Source: Falsiroseomonas tokyonensis (GTDB lineage: Bacteria; Pseudomonadota; Alphaproteobacteria; Acetobacterales; Acetobacteraceae). Taken from it: a stretch of 64,000 bases of DNA. Position 1 is the stretch's first letter, and each line of letters begins with the position of its first letter. Positions 58,170 to 64,000 of this stretch are shown here, in pieces. The notes beneath the pieces were generated by a model. That model was not told where the DNA came from. It ran no database searches and was given only the letters and a program-made list of their open reading frames with translations. Position numbers and translations under genes: made by a program. The stretch spans positions 124,118 through 188,117 of the forward strand of contig NZ_JAFNJS010000002.1 in the NCBI RefSeq assembly GCF_019024325.1, in the 5' to 3' direction.

Positions 58170-59075
58170 CGGCTTGAAGCCCAGGCCCGGGGCGCGGGTG
58201 GCGGCGAAGGCGGCAGGCCAACCGGCGACGATCGCCTCCACCTCGGCATCCGGTACGCGCTTCGCCAGGGCGCGGGCCTCGGGGCCGGCCACCTCCTCCA
58301 GCGCTGCCAGCATCTCCGCAATGCTGGCGGACAGGCCGGGCGGGTTGATGCCGCGGTCGCGGCCCAGCGCGGCGCTGTCCATGCCCGCCGCATGCGCCAG
58401 CCACTCCACGGCCCGGCGCGGCGAGCACACCCAGACCCGGAAATCCTCCGCCACCGGATAGTTGGCGGGCAGCCCCAGCAAGGGCTCCCGCAGCACGGCG
58501 GAGACGAAGGAGGAGGCCGCGCGGTTCGGCCGGCCGGGGCGGACCATCACGGTCGGCAGTCGGATCGAGACCACGTCCAGGAAGCCGCGCCGCGTCGCAT
58601 CCGCCAGCAGCAGCTCCCCGATCGCCTTCTGGGCGCCGTAGCTGTTGGTGGGCAGTTGCCGCGCCTCATCCGGCACCATCGCGCCTTGGCCGCCATCGAA
58701 GGAGGCGACGGAGGAGGTGAAGACCACCCGCGGCGGGTGGGGAAGTTTGCGGCAGACATCGATCAGCGCCTGGGTGCCGGCGATATTCACCCGTATGCCG
58801 AGGTCGTAATCGGCCTCGGCCGCCGCGCTGACCACGGCCGCCAGATGCACCACCAGGCCGGTGCCGGGCGGGATGGCGCGGGCCAGGTCCGCCGCATCGG
58901 CCACGTCGCCGGCGAGGCAGGTCACGGGGAAGGGGGCCTCCAGCGGGGCCGGCTGGTGCAGGTCGAACAGGGTCAGGGCGGAGATGGGCTTGCCGCCCAC
59001 CGCCCCATCCGCCGCCAGCCGCGCCGCCAGCCTGCGGCCCAGAAAGCCGCCGCCGCCCAGGATGGTCACCTGCAT
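58089..59075 (-). CDS. NAD-dependent epimerase/dehydratase family protein (D-erythronate dehydrogenase-like)
   Basis: A 328-residue extended SDR. Nucleotide motif GGGGFLG (7-13), catalytic Ser121/122, Tyr146 and Lys150 (NSYGAQK). The overall pattern (LLEDA-like start, HLAAVVSAAAEADYDLGIRVN, VSIRLPTVMVRPGRPNRAASSF) resembles DenD, D-erythronate dehydrogenase, and related sugar-acid dehydrogenases rather than UDP-sugar epimerases. It would oxidise a four-carbon sugar acid with NAD+. Partners (kinase, isomerase) are absent. Its 3' end overlaps the convergent exported gene. Confidence 0.82.
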   Translation of the reverse strand: MQVTILGGGGFLGRRLAARLAADGAVGGKPISALTLFDLHQPAPLEAPFPVTCLAGDVADAADLARAIPPGTGLVVHLAAVVSAAAEADYDLGIRVNIAGTQALIDVCRKLPHPPRVVFTSSVASFDGGQGAMVPDEARQLPTNSYGAQKAIGELLLADATRRGFLDVVSIRLPTVMVRPGRPNRAASSFVSAVLREPLLGLPANYPVAEDFRVWVCSPRRAVEWLAHAAGMDSAALGRDRGINPPGLSASIAEMLAALEEVAGPEARALAKRVPDAEVEAIVAGWPAAFAATRAPGLGFKPSETLPEIIRAFIADDLEATRRDRAAG

Positions 59076-59188
59076 GGCCTTTTCCCCTTTCCCGATTCCT
59101 GGCGGCCAAGTTGCCGGGGCGCGGGTCTGCCGCCAAGCGTCCCCGGCCGGCGTTGCCCCGGCCGGCCGGGCGGGCCACTCTCCGCCGC

Positions 59189-60358
59189 ATGATCCCGGAT
59201 CGCCCCGCCCGCCTCCTGCTCAACCGCCGCCACGGCACGCCCGGCGTGGTGGTGCTGCCCGAATCCGGCTTCCGCCGCGCCCGCGCGGAAATCGCCTCCT
59301 GGCCCGGCTATGCGCCCACGCCCCTGTTGCCGCTGGAGGATGTGGCGGCCGCGGCGCGGGTCGCCGCGGTGCATTGGAAGGATGAGGGCGGGCGCTTCGG
59401 CCTCGGCAGCTTCAAGGCGCTGGGCGGGGCCTATGCGGTGGCGCGGCTGCTGGTGGCGGAACTCGCCCGGCGCGGCGTGGCCAATGCCGCGACCACGGCG
59501 GAACTCGCCGGCGGGGCGCATCGCGACGCGGTGCGGGAGATCACGGTGACCTGCGCCACGGATGGCAACCACGGCCGCTCCGTCGCCTGGGGCGCGGAGC
59601 GCTTCGGCTGCCGCTGCGTCATCTTCGTGCATGAGACGGTGAGCCAGGGCCGCCGCGACGCCATCGCCCGCTATGGCGCGGAAATCCGGGTGGTACCCGG
59701 CAATTACGACGATGCGGTGCGCGCGGCGGCGAAAACCGCGGAGGCCGAGGGCTGGTTCGTCGTCTCCGACACCTCCTATGAGGGCTATACCGAGATCCCG
59801 CGCGACGTGATGCAGGGCTATCGCGTCATGGTGGACGAAGCCGCCGACCAGCTTCAGGGGGCCGCGCCAACCCATGCCTTCATCCAGGGGGGCGTCGGCG
59901 GCGTGGCCGCGGCCGTCGCCATCCACCTCCGCGCGCGGTTCGGCGCCGAGGTGAAGATCATCGTCGTCGAGCCCGAGCGCGCCGCCTGCCTGCTGGCCAG
60001 CGCCGAGGCCGGGGAGGCGGTGGCGGTGCCGGGCGATCTGGACACGCTGATGGCGGGCCTGGCCTGCGGCGAGCCCAGCCTGCTCGCCTGGCAGGAGTTG
60101 GAGCGCGGCGCCTTCGCCTTCATGGCGGTGTCCGACGACAGCGCGGTGGATTGTATGCGCCTGCTCGCCCGCCGCCGCCCCGCCATCACCGCCGGGGAAA
60201 GCGCCGTGGCCGGGCTGGCCGCGCTGCTGCTGGCGGCGCGGGAGCCGATGAGCCGCGCCATGCTCGGCCTCGATCCCGAAAGCCGGGTGCTGCTGTTCGG
60301 GACGGAGGGCGCGACGGATCCCGACCTGTACGCAAGGTTGATAGACCCGTCGGATTGA
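59189..60358 (+). CDS. dpaL: Diaminopropionate ammonia-lyase-like PLP enzyme
   Basis: A 389-residue fold-type II PLP enzyme. The Schiff-base Lys76 is in RFGLGSFKALGGAYAV, the phosphate-binding glycines in IQGGVGGVAAAVA, and TCATDGNHGRSVAWGA holds the substrate carboxylate loop. These match diaminopropionate ammonia-lyase (YgeX), which turns 2,3-diaminopropionate into pyruvate and ammonia; threonine dehydratase-like activity on D-serine is an alternative. ATG 59189; no strong Shine-Dalgarno. Followed after 83 bp by a tandem pair of Bug genes. Confidence 0.88.
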   Translation: MIPDRPARLLLNRRHGTPGVVVLPESGFRRARAEIASWPGYAPTPLLPLEDVAAAARVAAVHWKDEGGRFGLGSFKALGGAYAVARLLVAELARRGVANAATTAELAGGAHRDAVREITVTCATDGNHGRSVAWGAERFGCRCVIFVHETVSQGRRDAIARYGAEIRVVPGNYDDAVRAAAKTAEAEGWFVVSDTSYEGYTEIPRDVMQGYRVMVDEAADQLQGAAPTHAFIQGGVGGVAAAVAIHLRARFGAEVKIIVVEPERAACLLASAEAGEAVAVPGDLDTLMAGLACGEPSLLAWQELERGAFAFMAVSDDSAVDCMRLLARRRPAITAGESAVAGLAALLLAAREPMSRAMLGLDPESRVLLFGTEGATDPDLYARLIDPSD

Positions 60359-60441
60359 CGTCGCTTTGCTGCATTGCGACATGCCGGGAACCTCGGGCGT
60401 GCTGCGGCGCTGCCCGAACGTTCCTATTGGAGAAACGCCCC

Positions 60442-61431
60442 ATGAACCGCCGCACTCTTCTCGGCGCCGGCGTGGCCGCCATCGCCACCCCCCTGGCCAG
60501 CCCCGCTTTGATCTCCCCGGCCCGCGCCCAGGGCAATTGGCCGAACCAGCCGATCCGCTTCGTGGTGCCCTTCGCCGCCGGCGGCCCCACCGACATTCCC
60601 GCCCGCCTCTTCGCCGAGCGCATGGGCGCCGTCCTGCCGCAGCGCATCATCGTGGAGAATCGCACCGGCGCCGGCGTGCTGGTGGGCACGGAGGTGGTCG
60701 CCAAGGCGAATGACGGCCACACCTTCCTCTATACCACCGTGGCGCATGCCGTGCTCCGCGCCCTGTTCCAGCGCCTGCCCTTCGACCCCGATGCCGATTT
60801 CATGCCGGTGGCGCTGGTTGGCGTGATCCCCATGCTGATCACCGTGGGCAAGGATTCGCGCATCACCGACCTGCGCGGCCTGCAGGCGGCGCTGAAGGCG
60901 GATCCGGGCGGGATGACCTATGCCTCCTCCGGCAATGGCGGCGCGCTGCACCTGGCGACGGAGTTGATGCTGCGCGCCATGCAGGCCCGCGCCCTGCACG
61001 TGCCCTATCGCGGTACGGCGGCGGCCATGCCGGATGTGCTGAACGGCACCATCCCGCTGATCGTCGATGTCGCCACCAGCGCCGTGCCCTATGCCCAGCG
61101 CGGCGAGACCCGCGCGCTGGCGGTGATGGACACCGCCCGCCTGCCGCAGCTTCCCGATGTACCGACCACGGCCGAGGCCGGCTTCCCGGGGCTCGAGGCC
61201 TATACCTGGCACATGGTGCTCGCGCCCAAGGGCACGCCCGCCGCGGTGGTGCAGACCATGAACCGCGCCCTGATGCAGGTGGCGGCCGAGGCCGCGGTGC
61301 AGCAGCGCCTGTCCGACCTCGCGATGCGCCTGGTCACCGACAGCACCCCCGATTCCGCCGCCGCCTGGCTGCGGGACGAGACGCAGAAGTGGTCCGCGGT
61401 GGTGCGCGAGGCGAATATCACCATCAACTAG
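60442..61431 (+). CDS. Bug/TctC-family periplasmic solute receptor, tandem copy A
   Basis: A 329-residue receptor: MNRRTLLGAGVAAIATPLASPALISPARAQ signal; mature WPNQPIRFVVPFAAGGPTDIPARLFAERMG, VAHAVLRALFQRLPFDPD, TYASSGNGGALHLATELM, LPDVPTTAEAGFPGLEAYTWHMVLAPKGTP. It resembles the gene directly downstream closely throughout, so the pair arose by duplication. Probably presents the carboxylate used by the neighbouring PLP enzyme. ATG 60442 follows TTGGAG. Confidence 0.92.
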   Translation: MNRRTLLGAGVAAIATPLASPALISPARAQGNWPNQPIRFVVPFAAGGPTDIPARLFAERMGAVLPQRIIVENRTGAGVLVGTEVVAKANDGHTFLYTTVAHAVLRALFQRLPFDPDADFMPVALVGVIPMLITVGKDSRITDLRGLQAALKADPGGMTYASSGNGGALHLATELMLRAMQARALHVPYRGTAAAMPDVLNGTIPLIVDVATSAVPYAQRGETRALAVMDTARLPQLPDVPTTAEAGFPGLEAYTWHMVLAPKGTPAAVVQTMNRALMQVAAEAAVQQRLSDLAMRLVTDSTPDSAAAWLRDETQKWSAVVREANITIN

Positions 61432-61449
61432 GACCTCCCCAGTCCCATA

Positions 61450-61478
61450 GGCCCGGCGATCCTTGTTGACGCCGGGCC
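61450..61478 (+). terminator. Hairpin between tandem Bug genes
   Basis: GGCCCGGCG (61450-61458), 11-nt loop, CGCCGGGCC (61470-61478): perfect 9-bp stem 19 bp after the stop of copy A and 63 bp before copy B. No T-run, so partial termination or mRNA 3' protection is possible. Confidence 0.4.
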
Positions 61479-61540
61479 GCCCTCTCCCCGACTGTTCCAC
61501 CCAAGAATTCAATTGGGCGGCAGGATCGCCCGGGGAGAAC

Positions 61541-62548
61541 ATGTCCATGACCAATCCGACCTTCGGCCGCCGTCCCATCCTGGCGCTGGGCGCCGCGGGG
61601 CTGGCCGCGCCGGGGCTGCTGCTGCGCCCCGCCGCCGCCCAGCCTGCCTGGCCCAGCCAGCCGGTGCGCATGGTTGTACCCTTCGCCGCCGGCGGGCCCA
61701 CCGATGTGCCGGCCCGGCTGCTGGCCGATGAGATGTCGAAGGTGCTGCCCAACCGCATCGTGGTGGAGAACCGCACCGGCTCCGGCGTGGTGATCGGCAC
61801 GGACATGGTCGCCAAGGGGCCGCAGGACGGGTCCATGCTGCTGTACTCCACCGTCGCCCATGCGGTGACGCGGGCCATGTTCCCGACCCTGCCCTTCGAC
61901 CCGATCGCCGATTTCACCCCCATCGCCCTGGTCGGCCAGGTGCCGGTCATCCTGCTGGTGAACAACGATTTCCCGGCCCGGACGCTCGCCGAATTCATCG
62001 CCCAGCTGCGCGAGAATCCGGGCAAGTACGACTATGCCTCCTCCGGCAATGGCGGCGCGGTGCATCTGGCGACGGAGCTCTTCCTGCATGCTGCCGGCGG
62101 GCTGAAGGTGAACCATGTGCCCTATCGCGGCAGCTCGGCCGCGCTGCCGGACGTGCTGTCCGGCCGGGTGCCGATGATCTTCGACATCGCCGCCTCCGCG
62201 CTGCCCTATGCCCGGTCCGGCCAGCTGCGGGCGCTGGGCATCAGCACCAAGGAACGCTCCCCGCTGGCGCCCGAGATCCCGACCATGATCGAGCAGGGCG
62301 TGGCGGGCTACGAGGCCTATACCTGGCACATGGTCTTCGCCCGCAGCGGCACGCCGCCGGCGGTGATCCAGCAGGTGAACCGTGCGGTGAATGCGGCGGT
62401 GAATATCCCCGCCGTGAAGGAACGTCTGCTGAGCTTCGCCATGCAGGTGGTCTCCGACAGCACGCCCGAAAGCGCCGCCGCCTATCTGCGCAGCGAGATC
62501 GCGGTGTGGGAGCCGTTGGTGCGCGCAGCGGGCATCCGGGCGAGCTGA
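61541..62548 (+). CDS. Bug/TctC-family periplasmic solute receptor, tandem copy B
   Basis: A 335-residue paralogue of copy A: WPSQPVRMVVPFAAGGPTDVPARLLADEMSKVLPNRIVVENRTGSG, VAHAVTRAMFPTLPFDP, DYASSGNGGAVHLATELF and VAGYEAYTWHMVFARSGTPPAV line up without gaps. Signal ends LLLRPAAAQ. ATG 61541 is the likely start although a second ATG at 61547 is better spaced from GGGGAG. Converges on the acyl-CoA dehydrogenase gene with 4 bp between. Confidence 0.92.
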   Translation: MSMTNPTFGRRPILALGAAGLAAPGLLLRPAAAQPAWPSQPVRMVVPFAAGGPTDVPARLLADEMSKVLPNRIVVENRTGSGVVIGTDMVAKGPQDGSMLLYSTVAHAVTRAMFPTLPFDPIADFTPIALVGQVPVILLVNNDFPARTLAEFIAQLRENPGKYDYASSGNGGAVHLATELFLHAAGGLKVNHVPYRGSSAALPDVLSGRVPMIFDIAASALPYARSGQLRALGISTKERSPLAPEIPTMIEQGVAGYEAYTWHMVFARSGTPPAVIQQVNRAVNAAVNIPAVKERLLSFAMQVVSDSTPESAAAYLRSEIAVWEPLVRAAGIRAS

Positions 62549-62552
62549 GCCG

Positions 62553-64000
62553 TCAGGCGCCGGGGTCGGGCAGCAGCGCCTCCGGCACCGGCGCCGCCTC
62601 TGCCGCCAGCGGGTCGCGCGGCATCACGCGGTGGCGCAGCACCAGGCGGGCCAGTTCCAGCCGGCCCGCATCCTCCAGCCGCGTCGCCTCCCAGGCCATC
62701 GCGGCGGCGGAGGTCAGGTGATAGAGGGCGGAGGCCGCCTGGCGGGCCAGGGCCGGATCCGCCTGCGCACGCTCGGCCAGGGCCAGGGCGCGGTCCAAAG
62801 CTTCGGGGGCCTCGGGCAGGGCGGCGCCATTGCCCAGCAGGCCCAGAACATGCCGGCGCAGCACCGGCAGCGCCGCCTCCCGCTTCGCGGCGCGCAGCAC
62901 GTCGAGCGCCACGATATTGCTGGTGCCCTCCCAGATGCTGCCGAGATGCGCGTCGCGCAGCAGCCGGGCATCCGGCCATTCCTCGATATAGCCGCAGCCG
63001 CCGCGCACCTCCATCGCATCGCCCGTCACGCGCCGGGCGTCGCGGCAGGCGCGGAATTTCAGCAGCGGCGTCAGGATGCGGAGCAGGGGATAGGCGCCCT
63101 CCTCGCCCAGATCGGCGCGGCGCAGCGCCTCCGCCGCCTGGAACATCAGGCTGCGCGCCTGCTCCATCGGCAGCAGCATTTTTGTCAGCTGCCGGCGCAT
63201 CAGGGGCATGTCCACCAGGCGCTGGCCGAAGGCGCGGCGGCGATGCGCCACATACAGCGCCTCCGTCATCGCGCGGCGCATCAGCCCGGCGGCGCGCATG
63301 CCGTTGGACAGGCGGGAGTTGTTGACCATGTCGGCCATCTGCCGGAAGCCGGCCTCGGGGTCGCCCACCAGATAGGCCGTCGCCCCCTCCAGCCGGATCT
63401 CGCCGCTGGCCATGGACCGCGTGCCGAGCTTCGGCTTCAGCCGCAGGATGCGATAGGCGTTGTCGCTGCCATCCGGCAGCACCCTGGGCAGCAGGAACAG
63501 GGAAACGCCGGCCAGCCCCGGCCCCGTGCCCTCGCGCCGCGCCAGCACCATGGCGAGGCCCGCATCGGGGTTGGAGCAGAACCACTTGTCGCCGGTCAGC
63601 GCCCAGCTGCCATCCGCCCTCGGCGCGGCCATCACGGCGGTGGCGGCGATGTCGCTGCCGGCGCCCTGTTCCGTCATGAACATCGCGCCCTGGTGCAGCG
63701 CATCCAGGTCCTGGCTGGTCAGTGCCGGCAGGTAGCGCGCGACCAGCACCGGGTCGCCGAAGCGGCGCAGCGTGCGCGTCAGGCTGTCGGTCATGGAGAC
63801 CGGGCAGCAGAGGCCGAATTCCGCCTGCACCAGCAGATAGGTGACCAGGTATTTGGCCGATGGCGGCATCGGCGCGGGCCAGCCCAGCACGCCGGCGCGA
63901 TGCGACAGCGCGGCCAGGCCGTAATCGCCGAAGGCCAGCCGCTCCATTTCCCGATAGGCGGGGTGATATTCGATCTGCTGCCGGTCCGCGCCGCGCCGGT
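62553..64000 (-). CDS. Acyl-CoA dehydrogenase, AidB-like (5' end outside the window)
   Basis: 482 residues of a minus-strand gene whose start lies beyond position 64000; the first visible codons read RRGADRQQIEYHPAYREMERLAF, the IE(Y/F)HPAY motif of AidB-type flavoproteins. Further on: MFMTEQGAGSDIAATAV, DKWFCSNPDAGLAMVLAR, KLGTRSMASGEIRLEGA, NNSRLSNGMRAAGLMRRAMTEAL, RGGCGYIEEWPDARLLRDAHLGSIWEGTSNIVALDVLRA. AidB-class enzymes (about 540 residues) bind FAD and are linked to alkylation-damage protection or to unusual acyl-CoA oxidation. The usual C-terminal catalytic base is replaced by the Glu in WEGTSNI, as in this class. Confidence 0.88.
   Translation of the reverse strand, partial: RRGADRQQIEYHPAYREMERLAFGDYGLAALSHRAGVLGWPAPMPPSAKYLVTYLLVQAEFGLCCPVSMTDSLTRTLRRFGDPVLVARYLPALTSQDLDALHQGAMFMTEQGAGSDIAATAVMAAPRADGSWALTGDKWFCSNPDAGLAMVLARREGTGPGLAGVSLFLLPRVLPDGSDNAYRILRLKPKLGTRSMASGEIRLEGATAYLVGDPEAGFRQMADMVNNSRLSNGMRAAGLMRRAMTEALYVAHRRRAFGQRLVDMPLMRRQLTKMLLPMEQARSLMFQAAEALRRADLGEEGAYPLLRILTPLLKFRACRDARRVTGDAMEVRGGCGYIEEWPDARLLRDAHLGSIWEGTSNIVALDVLRAAKREAALPVLRRHVLGLLGNGAALPEAPEALDRALALAERAQADPALARQAASALYHLTSAAAMAWEATRLEDAGRLELARLVLRHRVMPRDPLAAEAAPVPEALLPDPGA

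Noticed and set aside
1-64000. Prophage, insertion sequence, integrase or tRNA-linked island
   Set aside because: No transposase, integrase, terminase, capsid or tRNA gene could be recognised, and base composition is even apart from short promoter regions.

Overview
The window is a uniformly GC-rich, densely packed bacterial chromosome segment (62 protein genes, two of them cut by the window edges; no rRNA, tRNA, CRISPR array, insertion sequence or phage gene recognised). Base composition, frequent ATGA/GTGA gene overlaps, six orphan Bug/TctC-type solute receptors and many CoA-linked catabolic genes fit a metabolically versatile alphaproteobacterium. Acetobacteraceae, Roseomonas-like, is my best guess; this is inference from gene content, not a phylogeny.

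Layout. 1-1158: end of an M20 amidohydrolase coupled to a nucleoside hydrolase. 1169-5158 (minus): a TRAP-type solute receptor directly followed by a hybrid histidine kinase, behind an extended -10 promoter. 5381-6643: a small unknown gene with a tandemly duplicated promoter, and a glycerophosphodiester phosphodiesterase. 6731-16343: a Liv-type ABC importer (livG, H, M, J, F) interleaved with three acyl-CoA ligase-like genes, apparently an import-and-activate operon for a carboxylate. 16404-19968: a periplasmic unknown, isovaleryl-CoA dehydrogenase, a 50-residue membrane peptide, a rhodanese and a DUF3237 protein. 19965-23327: protocatechuate 3,4-dioxygenase subunits and a split succinyl-CoA-synthetase-like ligase whose two subunits diverge from each other. 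23348-23550: a large nested palindrome. 23573-28110: Bug receptor, class III CoA-transferase, enoyl-CoA hydratase and acyl-CoA ligase. 28203-28706: Nudix hydrolase.

28710-34195 looks like a hydroxyproline/D-amino-acid catabolic locus: amino-acid ABC permease and receptor, a DHDPS-family enzyme, and, divergent, a 955-residue fusion of all three modules of an HcnABC/D-hydroxyproline-dehydrogenase-type flavoenzyme. 34211-38930: a PDZ protein with a degenerate trypsin-like domain, a small lipoprotein, malate synthase G and a divergent GntR regulator. 39030-45317: gamma-glutamyltransferase, two GOLPH3-family paralogues, a Bug receptor and a large-subunit catalase. 45329-47744: a deacetylase-like gene overlapping a fusion of a periplasmic ligand-binding domain to a TRIC-type cation channel, the most unusual gene here.

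47814-64000: mostly catabolic hydrolases (amidase, FAH-family, alpha/beta hydrolase, M20 carboxypeptidase, a phosphatase-fold protein, two hotdog thioesterases), four Bug receptors, a peptide-type solute receptor, an erythronate-dehydrogenase-like enzyme, diaminopropionate ammonia-lyase and the start-truncated end of an AidB-like acyl-CoA dehydrogenase. The overall theme is scavenging of organic acids, amino-acid derivatives and amides, with CoA activation and beta-oxidation-like steps feeding the TCA and glyoxylate cycles.
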